From: Bursaphelenchus xylophilus
Taxonomy: Eukaryota; Nematoda; Chromadorea; Rhabditida; Aphelenchoididae
Length of the DNA: 64,000 nt
Reading direction: 5' to 3'
Assembly: GCA_904066235.2 (NCBI GenBank)
Contig: CAJFCV020000001.1
Span: 5,580,001 to 5,644,000 of the forward strand
The number at the start of each line of letters is the position of its first letter. Within the stretch, counting starts at the first letter, position 1. Under the pieces are notes generated by a model. That model was not told the DNA's origin and ran no database searches. It worked only from the letters and a program-made list of their open reading frames with translations. The position numbers and the translations under genes were made by a program. Shown here one piece after another: positions 36,065 through 47,500 of the stretch.

Positions 36065-36784
36065 TTAGCGTTCCTGAGGCTAAATTTAGAGCCGTCTTTT
36101 AATTCTCTTTGTACCAGGCACTACCAACTCATCGCCTCGGGCTCTTATCACTTTTCCTGCAAATTCGAAACAATTCTCATCAATGTTTTTTATAAACAGG
36201 CCCTCGGGGCGCAAAATGGTATGGTACAAAAACCGAACGGATTTTGCAATCATCCTGTATGCAACGAATTTCAGAAAGATGATCAATTTAATTTACGTAT
36301 GATGAATTTACATGATTTCGAACTTTTTCATTACAGTAATCCAAAAATCTGCTAAAAGAAGCAGATTTTCGAAAAACACCAAGGATCCCTCAGACAACGT
36401 CTGCGCGTAATTTTATTTTTTCAAATTGAAATTTGCGGTAATTTCGAAGTTAGTTTACTTTTTTTTTAACACGTCGCTTATCAACTTCCCTTATCGAAAT
36501 CATCTTCATTATTCTGTCATATTGGAGCCCCGTTCCTTATTCTTCTTGCCTGCGGGGCGGTCATTCGACGCGGCTTTATCAGCAAAATATAATAATGATT
36601 ATCAATGGTCAGCCACAGTTTTGAACTGGGGCCTCCGCGGCTCTAAAATAATATAATTTTGATTGAAAATTTGACAATTTTTATCGAAAGTAGAGTTAAT
36701 CGTTACTTATGGAGTGTAGTCGAGTAACGTGTACAGTGCTTTACCTGCTTCTAGCAACTTTTTTATTGTATTTTGGAATTGCAG
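36065..36784. other. spacer or last receptor intron, no other gene seen
   Basis: Contains a minus-strand open stretch at 36086-36286 without splice or domain support. The region would be the last intron of the receptor if exon 36785-36841 is used. Confidence 0.35.
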
Positions 36785-36855
36785 CTCCTCCGAAGTCGCG
36801 GTGTCCAGCCAGTCCAATTTAGCAACGCCACGCAGCTCTGAGTGCCATATCCAGA

Positions 36856-37859
36856 ATGTACCCCGACCTCCCTTCCTCCTTCACCCATCCTCCCTTCACC
36901 TCATACTGCTCCACTTACACCCCCAATGATCTCCAATCTTCGCCTTTGGAGGCTGTTCCCTCGCCCTCTTATAGTGTGTATTCCGCCACCAGTTCGAGCA
37001 GTTCCGAGAACCCCAAGATGGAAGACAAAGATGGCAAGATCCTGGGACTCACCGAGTCCGAATTGGCCAGGCTCTCCGTCAGACAACTGAATCAGAAATT
37101 GCAGGTGAGTTGATGTCATGGATAAGGTCGATTCGAATTTTTGATTCAGAGTTTTGAGGAAAACTAGCATGATTACACTTACAGATGACAAGAGGTTTAA
37201 CTTGGCAGGAATTCTAGTTGCTTTGCGGTTTTTCTTAAATTTAAGACACGATTTTTTCAAAGTCATCAAAAATTTAGGCGGTTAGAGCCAAAAGATCTCG
37301 TTTTCTCCCGATGTCTTGGAAAGTAAATCCTATAGTTACTGTGATTAGAAGCATCAAGTAGTTTGATACACAATGGAGTCTCCTTTTCGCAACAAGCCAG
37401 AAAATTTGCATAAAATTCGTTGCGATTCGAGGATCTTCCGTAATTTTGCGGTATCTGTCGCAATTTTTTTGATATCTCCGCTTTGATTCAAAGTAATGAC
37501 CTGAAGTTTTTAAGGGACAGTTTACAGTACATCTACATTCTAAGTTCCAAATTTCCAGTCGGTCTGACTATTCCACTTTGCAATATCGACCAATAATTAT
37601 ATTACTTTAGGGTCTGGACCGTGAGACGGTGTCGATGGTAAAACAGAAGCGCCGGACCCTGAAGAACCGCGGCTATGCCTTGAATTGCCGGGTCCGTCGG
37701 ATCCGAAATCAGCTCCAGCTGGAGGCAGATAACGTGCTGCTGAGAGAGAAGTGTCGCCAGTTGGAATGGGCCGTTCAAGAGCTCCGCCAACGGCTTCAAT
37801 TCTACGAAAATCGCGCCGATTTCGGCGAAAACAAACAGCAGTGGGCGATCAATCAGTAA
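36856..37859 (+). CDS. small Maf-type bZIP transcription factor
   Basis: DNA-binding regulator of the Maf family, acting in the nucleus as a homo- or heterodimer on MARE-type sites. Two exons, 36856-37104 and 37611-37859, give 165 aa. The N-terminal about 60 residues are Ser/Pro/Tyr-rich. An extended homology region (ELARLSVRQLNQKL) precedes the basic region (RRTLKNRGYALNCRVRR) and a leucine zipper of about four heptads (LEADNVLLREKCRQLEWAV). The short length and the absence of a long acidic activation domain point to a small-Maf-like factor. The start is the first ATG, 71 bases after a 'ggaattgcag' acceptor that may be a trans-splice site. PolyA signal AATAAA at 38152. Confidence 0.92.
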
Positions 37860-38688
37860 CTGTAAATTCAGCTGTGTATTTTATTCCTCGAGATTACCCC
37901 AACTTTTACAATAATTTCTAGTCTAAACTCATTCCATTCCTGCCACCGGTTACTCTCATCATCCTCATTGTGTATGTCGATGTTCGTATAAGTATAGATA
38001 TATCTCAACAGATATCCAAATGTATTTACACTTGCATCTGAAGTCTTTTTCCCCCCAAGGATCAACGGGCATTCTTTTTTTATATAAAGTTGTGTTTGCA
38101 AAGCCAAAAAATGATTATAGTTAAGAGATTTGATATTATTTTTATGCTTGTAATAAAGAATATGTCACAATCTTGCGATAATATGACCCTAAGCAACTTG
38201 TTCTGGACAAAAATTACAAAAAATGAATTTCATTGCATTTGATGACCACGTGTAATGTAATTTCCACTCCAGTCTCATGGTTGATTTCGTGTCTCTTGTA
38301 GACCATCACTCAGAGTATAGCCTCGGATCGTTATCAGTTACCCATCCCTTTGACGTGTTCTCTTTTCTTCCAAAAATATTTGGGTTGGTACGAGCCGGCA
38401 CCGAATTGTTCTCTTATCAGCCAAAACAAAAGAAGACAAAGGTCAGAAACATTCTTGTTTGGACGTCTTCAAAGCCTCTGAAGACCTAAAATGTCATATC
38501 TCAGACGGAATTTCTGATATTGAAACACCATGCCAAGCCTCGGCACATAGCCAAATTTTGGAATTCTGTTTTTTTTTTGGGTTCTAAAGTGCCAAAAAAT
38601 CAAAATAAAAGCAATGTATGTTCTACGCAGCAAGAAATTTCTATAAAATCCATTATTTATGGTATCCAAAGTCCAAATAGACCATTTT
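37860..38688. other. convergent 3' region between maf and the membrane-protein gene
   Basis: Holds the maf 3' UTR with AATAAA (38152). An open frame at 38277-38489 has no recognisable domain and no splice support. Nothing else seen. Confidence 0.4.
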
Positions 38689-40053
38689 TCAATTATATTT
38701 CTTCTCTGTGGTGACTTGAGGCGTTGTTTTGTCCGATGGATTGGCCGGGGCGACGTCTTTTTTCTTCTCAAAATCTTTTCTGACATTAATCATAATCTTG
38801 GGTGGAGATGGGGGCTAAAATAATATTGTTTGTGAGCCGATGAATCGCCCTCTCACCGCATCCTTTTCAAACTTGGGGAGATCCGAGATCCCTGCCTCCA
38901 CGGCAGCACTCATTACAACCACATACAGATCATCCAATCTGATGCTTTTCCATCTTATTTTCAGTTTATGTTTCATCAAAAGACGGGTGAAGACGATCAA
39001 AACGACAAGGGCTATCAAGAAGAGGAGGTGGATCGCGGATCTGAAAGTAAATTACCTTTAATAGTGCAAACAAATGTCATGTTAAACCTCCGAATGTAAG
39101 ATCATAAACAATCGTCTTTCGGAGTATCATTTTTACGCGTGCAACAGTAATCCAGCACACCGCCAACCCACAAAGTGAAAGACGAACCATCAAACGTCCT
39201 CTTTTTTGCTCGCCACTGTATCTAAGCCACTCATGACATTATAAAAACTTACAAAATAATGGCCAACGTAATGTTCCTTGACATCAATGCATCAATATCG
39301 CTTTCCAATTTCTTGTCCTTCTCTCGAATTCGAGCAATCAGCGAATCATTGGCCGAATAGTCCTGAAATTAGAGTATGATTTCTGGATCCGTGATTACCA
39401 AATCAATGAAAGCCTTCGGCACATTCAAAGCTGTAATACTGCCGTTTATGGACTTGACATCTTCCAGGACACAATGTCTAAAAAATAATTTATGAATAAT
39501 GAACCTAATAATATAAAACTGCGACTTAGTAACTCTACTTCATAAGCCTGATTTGTGTTAATGGAAAGCTGAGGAATTGTAATCCCTCGCGATCCCAATG
39601 GAGATGGATGATATTGGTCTCTTGATTACCCCGTATTGACTGTCGGACGTCTTCTTTTAGGTCTGAAATCAAATCATTCACCTGCCCCTACTACAATATC
39701 AAAACTGCTCTCCAATTGACCTACCAGGGCTTCGGATAATCACAATAACTCCGTCGCTGTTCACATCCACTTGTATTCTGTCGATTTCGAATTTACACTT
39801 CATGTCCTGTACGAAATTACATTATTCAGGATATCAAATCAAAAAATACCAAGGAATCGAAGACAACGGAGTAGTTTCTGGTCTGTTCCACATAAATAAA
39901 CAAGTCCAGACCAGTGATCGTATTCTCAGAAGTGAAATTGAAATCTAATCCCTCACTCAAATCAATCCATCTTATTACAGTACTATTAATCAGATCGCCG
40001 TTAGCCTCAAAACCTGGGAAGAATGGGATCAGAAAAAGAAGACACGACCGCAT
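38689..40053 (-). CDS. type I membrane protein of unknown family
   Basis: Minus-strand exons: 39850-40053, 39725-39806, 39539-39662, 39399-39477, 39253-39362, 38857-39040, 38689-38814 (302 aa, all phases fit). A signal peptide (residues 1-16, CLLFLIPFF) is followed by a luminal or extracellular part with several N-x-S/T sites, a short Lys/Glu coiled segment, one membrane helix at about 197-217 (AIHLLFLIALVVLIVFTRLL) and a basic then Pro/Lys/Thr-rich cytoplasmic tail. No cysteine-rich or enzymatic domain is apparent. I do not recognise the family. It is convergent with the maf gene and next to a retroelement-like block. Confidence 0.75.
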
Positions 40054-40089
40054 TTTGTAACAGGCAAGTGGAACAATAAAATAAATGAG

Positions 40090-40345
40090 AGGCGGAACGA
40101 CCGAGCTTCGAGGATTTTCCCACGAGGAACGATCTGCATTTATTCAAATTTGATTGTACTTTCCTACGTGGGGATTCCCTATAAAAGGCCTCCTTTCCAC
40201 TGAAGAAATCACTTGACTCTTGAGCTCTCGTCTTGTCTCGTTACTGGGTTGTCGGGCCTTTCGACAACTCATAAGTGGCGACCAGGCGACTCCGACTGCA
40301 GCGGCCGTCGACCTCCCAGCTGGTCGAACCCTCCCTGGTGGACAA
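40090..40345 (+). mobile_element. LTR-retrotransposon-like 5' end (solo LTR and leader)
   Basis: A TATAAAAGG box (40180) is followed by 'gttgtcgggcctttcgacaa' and then 'ataagtggcgacc', which looks like an LTR end and a tRNA primer-binding leader. The LTR-end sequence recurs at 40878-40918 with small changes. A good splice donor (gacaaa|gtaagt) lies at 40346. No gag or pol coding sequence is present, so this is at most a deleted remnant. Alternative: promoter and first exon of an unknown short gene. Confidence 0.4.
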
Positions 40346-40464
40346 AGTAAGTCTTGGTGGTAGTATAGTAGCCCCAAGCGAGCACTCGAGGGGGAAGACT
40401 ATCCTTTTTCTGGCCCCGCGCTTGCGCCCCGGTTTCCCTGCAGACTGCAAATAAAAATAGGAAA

Positions 40465-40731
40465 GAGCCTAAGCCTGAGGCTAAGCCTAAGCTGCCTAAG
40501 GCTGAGGCTAAGCCTAACCTACCTAAGCCTGAGGCCAAGCCTGACCTGCCTAAGCCTGAGGCTAAGCCTAAGCTGCCTAAGGCTGAGGCTAAGCCTAACC
40601 TGCCTAAGCCTGAGGCTAAGCCTAAGCCTGAGGCTAAGCCTAACCTGCCTAAGGCTGACGTTAAGCCTAACCTACCTAAGCCTGAGGCCAAGCCTGACCT
40701 GCCTAAGCCTGAGGCTAAGCCTAAGCCCCTA
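40465..40731 (+). repeat. degenerate GCCTAA minisatellite, also a Lys/Pro/Glu/Ala reading frame
   Basis: About 45 hexamer-like units (GCCTAA, GCCTGA, GGCTAA and variants) are arranged in a higher order of about 18-39 bp. GCCTAA is the complement of the nematode telomere repeat TTAGGC. On the plus strand one frame reads 'KPEAKPKLPKAEAKPNLPKP'-type repeats and stays open to a stop at 40839-40841, but it has no ATG. All other frames are open too, as expected from the repeat. Confidence 0.75.
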
Positions 40732-41103
40732 CAAAAAGGTGGTGATGAAACTCGGGAAGTCCATTGGATTACAGTTGTCACGGAAAGCATAGGTCAGATC
40801 CACGGTAATGTGGTCGGATTCAGAGAGTCTAGCAAGCTCTAAGGAGTCGCGGAGAAAACCTAAGGTCTGGATAGACAAGCTCTCGTCTCATTACTGGGTT
40901 GTCGGCCCTTTCGACAACAAAGAAAATAAATCAACGAAGGAAACACTCTTCCGGATGATGTCTTTATTTCAATTCTTATGTATTATCGGTGTCGTAACAT
41001 AAATTGGAAGAATTTGGGGCTTTCATATGCCTTCGGGCGGTTTTCGATAAGACAGACCCGGCTGTGGCCTAAACGACGTAATTTGTGAATCTTTTCTGCG
41101 CAA

Positions 41104-42260
41104 CTACCTGCTTGCGGCCACCAAGATTGGTTTCTGCGAGAAACTCTCGTGTGAGAGGCTTTGAGATCGGAAAAGTTTGGATCTGATCTTCCGATTACAA
41201 CAGATCAAAACCCAGCCACAAATAAACGGGTCCAAGTCGTCGATAAAGGGGTAAATGGTGAAGGTCCACACTTCCAGGCTCTTGTTATTCATGGCGACGT
41301 ATCCCATCACCTTCAAGCATACCAAATGTAATGTAAATCTTAGTATATATAACTACAAAGGTATGTCATAACGTCCTTACATCATACCCCGCCCAGAGAA
41401 TGTGAGATACCATGTCAGCGACACATATAATCGTAAGCACTTTCCATTGTTTGTCTTTGGTCGCACTCTCCCATTTGGATCGCAAAACAATTACCGTACA
41501 CCCGTTGAGAAGTAAGCAAACCACCAGAAATGTAAGATCGATGAAGGGAGTAATGATTCTAGGATGGATGAGGATACACGAGGCACATATAATCTCCATA
41601 TCCTCGCTGTAAACAGTCACATAATCATTGCTTTCTAGAATATAAGAGGATCTGGTGAAGAGAAATCCGTAATGGGAACACAATGGGAGAGTGAGGCAGG
41701 TCAAGTAGATGCACTTGATGTTCTCGGTCCACCACTGAAACCTTGTTTATAATACGGCAACTATAGCATAATTTTCGGATTTTTCTGAAGATACATTCAC
41801 TATAGATAACATGAAAGGGTTCCTACCAAAGAATGCCGAACACCTTTCGTAATCGAACTCCATCGATTTAGAGCCAGAAATGCCGTCCCGCACAGTGTGA
41901 CCATGCCACAGTAATTAATTAAAAACTCGAGAAGAGAGAGACGCCACCAAAAGATGTACAAGTAATCATCCGGACTCAAGAACATCGATGCGTACTGAGG
42001 GAAATTGTAGGAAATATGCATGGTTAACCACAAGATACTATACTAAAACGGGGTGATGCCAACAATGACAAAATTAAGAAATAATGACGTCATGCAATTT
42101 CCCTTACAAATGTCATATTCATCCTCAAAATCCTGTAAAAAACCGAAGAGAAAGTCTTAGAGTTGCACCAGAGAATCGAGGTGACCCAGATCTGAACAAT
42201 CCACAACGGAAATACATAAATGTAACGGAGCAAAGTCAACGAATTTGCAAGTCCAGACAT
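41104..42260 (-). CDS. seven-TM chemoreceptor-like GPCR
   Basis: Minus-strand exons: 42108-42260, 41827-42042, 41381-41734, 41104-41310 (309 aa). Seven hydrophobic segments can be placed: 'LRYIYVFPLWIVQIWV', the segment before 'NFPQYASMF', 'LINYCGMVTLCGTAFLAL' followed by NRW (DRY-like position), 'LTCLTLPLCSHYGFLF', 'PFIDLTFLVVCLLLNG', 'VLTIICVADMVSHILW' and 'FIDDLDPFICGWVLICC'. Arrangement and length fit the nematode serpentine chemoreceptor families of the srg/srv type (family call uncertain). The last intron uses a TTGAAG acceptor, which is weak. A role in chemosensory neurons is known for the class; a ligand cannot be guessed. Confidence 0.75.
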
Positions 42261-42808
42261 TTCGCAATAGAATAAAGAGTGGGGCCATTTTCCCGTTTCT
42301 AACTAGATGTACGTCTGTAACACGTTTTTTCAAGGACTTAGGGCATAATTAATTAATTTGCAGCTGCTTCTTTGACCTTGCCCAAGGCTTGAAATTAAAA
42401 TTTGAATTTGCAAAGAGAAAGGAACGAGTTTAGAGGTAATCATCACAAGTCATACAGCTTTCTGAGAAAACTGTCAAATCCCTTCGGCAAGCGATGATAG
42501 CCCTTGAATAAGCCAATTACTTCAAACAGTGGGTCATAAACGTCTTCATTCCCTTCGATTCCTCGCACTACGCTTTCTGCTTGGGGCGGGCCAAGAATTA
42601 AATTTATTAAAACCAGTGTTCAACAAGTATGGAGTGATAAATATAATACTTTAAGACGAGATCACATTGTAAAAACATCGATTTCATGAGGCGATTACAT
42701 GAACCAGAGAAGTCCCCGTCACAGTAGGACGACTGTGGTTTGGAGACTCAAATGTGTAAAGTTGCATAGTTGTTTATAAATAAACCATTACGCATTGAGA
42801 AAAGGAGA
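42261..42808. other. spacer between two minus-strand membrane-protein genes
   Basis: No exon or repeat was recognised. It would hold the promoter of the GPCR gene and the 3' flank of the four-TM gene. Confidence 0.4.
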
Positions 42809-43969
42809 TTATTCTGCACTTGTGAGGACGGTGTAGCCATTGAACTCGATGTTATCTTGATCTGAAATTGATTTGACACCAATTCTAGTATAAATATGGA
42901 TATATGTGCGGATTTCAGCGCTTAAATTTTTTTTGTGTATTACCTGAGGTATCGGGGACTGGTCGTAGAACAACCAATGATGACGTGTGTCCTTTGGAAT
43001 AGCCATATTCCCGTTTGTCACTAAAAACATTAACGCTGGTGATTAGGGATCGAAATTGCATTCTCTGATGCCGATCGTACTCACCGATAATATCTCCAAC
43101 AAGCGAAAACAATACTGATGAGCCATAGTTGAAGGCCGAGGACAGCCACACACGATCCGACCATTGTCCAGCCCATATAAACTAAATTATTATGTTATAC
43201 ATGGTCTGATCCCGGATATCCGGAACAAATGAATCTAAAGCTTACTGAGATAACTGTCGTTCTCGAGTTTGGGCCCGTGTGACTCGATAAACGTCTTGAT
43301 TGTGTTCAGATCATTCGCTGCCGTTATGTAAATCAATGCGAAGAAGATTACAAATCCAGCGGCTAATCCAACAGTCTGCAAAAAATAAGGAATAAATTGC
43401 AAATTAATAGCTCATAAAACAAGATTTATGCAGTTTTTACATCCTATTCGAGCATAAATTACATCTTTTTATATTATTTTACATCAGATTAGATTAGACT
43501 AACCAAGTGTAATATAAGAAATGGTCAGAACTTACTTGTAAGAGAAGATAAGGCGATAAGAAGGCTGCGTTCTCACTTTTGAGTGCGTACAAGACTGATG
43601 CCGATATTGCAGCACCCACTAATATCTGAAATCCGGAGGAAATGATGACGTTACTATTCTTTTCATCGGTCGATCCCAAGTAGAAGATCAAACTCCACAC
43701 CTCCAGAAGGACTGTCACGCACAATAATGCAGCGATTATTTTAACTCCCACCTGAAATTCATGAACATCTTTTTAATTCTTGAAATTTTTATATTATTCT
43801 TGATACCAATCAATATTTTTTAGGAAAAAGTTGTCGAACCTACAGTTGAATGGAACTGCTGACAACAACATCGATATCTCCGATCGTTTGGATCAAAGTA
43901 AATCGTATTTAATTCAACGTCGGTCAAGGAGGGGACCGAGGAAGACCTGATCGAGGAGGATTTTGGCAT
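42809..43969 (-). CDS. four-TM nematode membrane protein with Cys-rich N-terminus
   Basis: Minus-strand exons: 43844-43969, 43536-43751, 43246-43375, 43085-43181, 42944-43020, 42809-42861 (232 aa; all junction phases fit). The N-terminus carries 'DPNDRRYRCCCQQFHST', a membrane-proximal Cys cluster typical of a nematode family of small tetraspan proteins of unknown function (DUF7027-like, from memory of the family layout). Four membrane segments follow (IIAALLCVTVLLEVWSLI; FQILVGAAISASVLYAL; LAAGFVIFFALIYITAA; SCVAVLGLQLWLISIVFAC). The ATG directly follows a 'ctttag' acceptor. The Cys triplet may be palmitoylated (inference). Lies head-to-tail with the GPCR gene. Confidence 0.78.
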
Positions 43970-44504
43970 CTAAAGTAAGTTAAATTAATATAAGGAAGTA
44001 GGGAGAACGACTTTGCTGAAGGATTAGTCCATAAAAACGCTATCAGACAATTTGGATTCCTCGGATGGAAAAAACATTAATTTACAAGAATGCGATGACA
44101 AATATTTTGTGGAAAGTGTGGATTTAACGATAAAACAAGGCGGTTGAAATGATGTAAAATTGGAGAATTTGAAGAGGATTGGATACAAAAAATGAATAAA
44201 ACAGTCTAACTTTTCAAAAGATTACATATTTATTGTACAAAAATTTCGTTTTCATTAAGTTTCGCGTGGTAAAAATGCATGTTTTGAAGTATACAAAATT
44301 TTTTTCAAAGTTCATCCCAGGCCAAACATGTTTAGACATTTTGAAAATTAAAAAAAAATTTTTGAAAATTATATTTAAAAAAATACTTCTCCAAACTTCA
44401 TTTACTGATTTTTTCGACCGCCCGTTTGGTCGATCTCCCCCTCCCCACCTCACTGACCCTCCCTTTCCTCCGACTCCATCTCCCTCCCCTCTACGGCATT
44501 CCAA
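43970..44504. other. divergent promoter region, no gene seen
   Basis: Lies between the four-TM gene (minus) and the ZFAND4-like gene (plus). AT-rich, with a C/T-rich tract (44440-44500) before the plus-strand ATG. No other feature recognised. Confidence 0.4.
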
Positions 44505-47500
44505 ATGGGATCAAAGGAGACGAATGTAAGTTAAATTGGGATCCGAATCCAGGTCCCAGGGCCCCGAAAATCCTGAGGACTCTAAGAAACGCCGCTTACA
44601 GTCAGATCCGGTGAAGGAGCGGAGCCGGCAACAGAAGGATGAGCTGGAACAATGCTTCGACGAGAACAAGAGACAGTCCGAGAGCAATATTGCGGATGCA
44701 GAGAGGCTGGAGGAGCACACCAGGAGTGGTAAGTGAGCGTGAACTCTTGGAATACGACTGTTACAATCGTCTAGGCCATATTTTGAAATGTAAAGATTAA
44801 ACCTCGGAAAGAAAAAGTTTTCCCACTCTAAAGTAATAAAAAGTGGAGATTCTTGTTAAAACCCATGGGCAATTCGAACATTTCCGAGCAATTTACAGTT
44901 AGAAAATTTCGAAAATGAATTGGAATTAAAAATGAATCAGTAAATGTTCCCTTTGCCTCAGGGCTAATACCCTTAAGGGCCGGATTACGCGGCTCTGAAT
45001 GGAATAAAAACGGCGTCAAATGTTGGGAAAGATACATCTGAAGGGGTCTGGGAACGAACAAAGGGGTCAACCACCGCATATTCGAGAATTCAGTTGTATT
45101 ACAGTCTTGTACAATATCAAAGAAAACAACAAATTTTCAAAAATTGGCTGGATAATTTGTAGTCAGGGTTTTTGTCAAATTCCGGGATAAAATAATTGGA
45201 ATACAAGGAAATTGAGTCCAGTTTCATAAAAAATTAGGGCCAAAAGTCAAAGTCCGAGGAAATAATTTTCTGCTTTGCCGAAAAGTGGCCAAAACAAGCC
45301 TGAAAATTGGTGAAAACGGACCTCGCTGCGCCGAAAAGTGCACGGAATCTGCAATAGGGCCGTTTATTTATGGTAGAGGCTCCATTTCCATATTACTTTA
45401 GATATTTTATAAAATTTAAATAAAAAAGGAAAGGTCAACAATTGGGATACAAGTAGTCCCAAACAAAGCGATTACTCGAAGCCAGCATACGCAGAGAAAG
45501 TAATTTCGATAGCAATTCACTGGATGATCAGCTAATCTCTTCACAATTTGACTAGCAAAATTAATTAAAGTCTCTAAAATAAGGCCCCGAAATCTGGAGG
45601 ATTAAGAGCTCGGATAACACAGCCTTATAATTGGAATGGTTGCACTGCAACCCGGGTGGAACATCCGGAAGAATAGTAGAGTTGGGGTAAACAAGGTTTT
45701 CGTGGCGGGACCGGACTTGTCTTTTGTCACAGCCACGATTGTCTGAACAGCAGCAAAAAGTACTTCAGACTGGACGTATAGTAATAAGAATGGGAATTAG
45801 CGACAGAATCCCGCGTTTGGAGTGTCAAAGATCGCCCTCGAGACCTTGATTCATCCAATTCTGGCTAGTGTAATATCCAGATATCGGAAATAAAAAGTCA
45901 TGCTTTTGCCATGAAAGAGGGTCTTAGGTGAAGTGCACGTGATATTGAATAATACTCTGCCTCCTGATGCCAGAACGATGATTAAATTATAATAAAAAAA
46001 GCAAAGATAAACGGCTTTTCCTGGAGTCATAGCTAATAAAATGGGAGGGAAAGGAAGTCGGATTCGAGGAAATGGTGGATAAATTGGGCTTTTTACTCAA
46101 ATACAAATATTGCGTCAACCAAATATTACGGAAAATCTGTCATCATGACATGTTTAAACGACTTATTCAAATATGTCATGATTACGGATTTTTTGGAATT
46201 TTAGAATCTATGAGGGTAATGACTTAATTTTCAGCCAAATTCGAGTCCAGATTCTCCAAGAAGCAGCGCTCGAATGAGGAATTGGAAAAGAAATCGACCA
46301 AGAAAATGCTGCTGAAGCCCCTGGTCTACGATTACAAAAAACACAACCCGGAGAAGGGCAAGAAGGTGGAAGAAGTGAAGGAGGAGGACTTGAATGGCAT
46401 AGACAATCTCTCCATCAAAAGCCTGGCCGGATCTCCCACCGTCGTCATCTCTCCGATGTCCTCCAAAGGGGTAAGATGACCTAAAGTAATATTATAAATG
46501 AATATGAAAGTAATGTAAAAAAATTGAGAGAAAATTGGATGTAAGAAGTGAAGAGTAGGGTCGTTTCACAACATATATGCCTTTTTTGTAGAAGTGAAAG
46601 AAAGGGTTTATATCTTGTCATCTAAAAAATGTAATGTAAAATTATTACTGTAGAAGGAAGGGAAAGAGAGGATAAAGACGCGGGGCACGGGTGGAAAAAG
46701 GTCAGCCGGCCTAAGAATAATGTTTTTGAGGGATTTTGGAATGAAACTGTTCTAATCCCCTCAGGGCTTTCGTATTTATTTTCGGAGTTAACCTTAGATT
46801 TCGGAGAGAGTCACGGCACGTAATTGTAAGCTCGAAAAAGTAGTCGCCAGACAGCGATTCTGTCAACAATTAGGCCTCTTCTTGGTCTCCTATTTGAGCT
46901 GCCTTTAATTATATTAACCCTGAATAATATAAAGGACACTCTAATTTTAATTTTTTTTAGACTGGCCTTAAGACTTTCTCCAGTCCGGGCCTGGATCCGG
47001 TCCCGCTGAGCTCTTCGAAGAGACGGGTATCCAAGAAAAATGGGGCCAAGTGTAAGTGTCATGTGGAATGTAAAATAGGATAATAATAAGCTAATGTTGC
47101 TTTAGTGAGACCGAGATCTCTCCCACCGATCACTCAGATGACGATAAACATCGAGTCTGTGATGGCCGGAGCCAAGCCGATTTCTCTAAAGATAGCCAAA
47201 GATGGGACAGTTGGGACCTTGAAAAAGATGGTCAGGCAGAAAATGAAGGGCGTCAGGAAGTTCACCTTGTCTTTCCAGGGAAAGGAATTGGCGTAAGTGG
47301 ACCTACCCGCTATCAGAACCTGCTACGTTTTCTCTGACAATCTCCTTGTTTTCCACGATCTCCCGTCATCAATGATACTATATTGAATGTCTCGGCAGAG
47401 ATGGCCAAAGCATTGGCTAAAATTTCTAGGATTTAATGTGTCCTAGACGGAATTTGAGACCAAAACTTTTGGAAAATTGGCGATGACATGCGACGGATAA

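Noticed and set aside
36086..36286. Minus-strand ORF between the receptor and maf
   Set aside because: No splice sites or similarity; probably chance.
40269..40790. 173-codon minus-strand ORF rich in Gly/Leu/Ala
   Set aside because: It is the complement of the GCCTAA-like minisatellite; all frames are open there.
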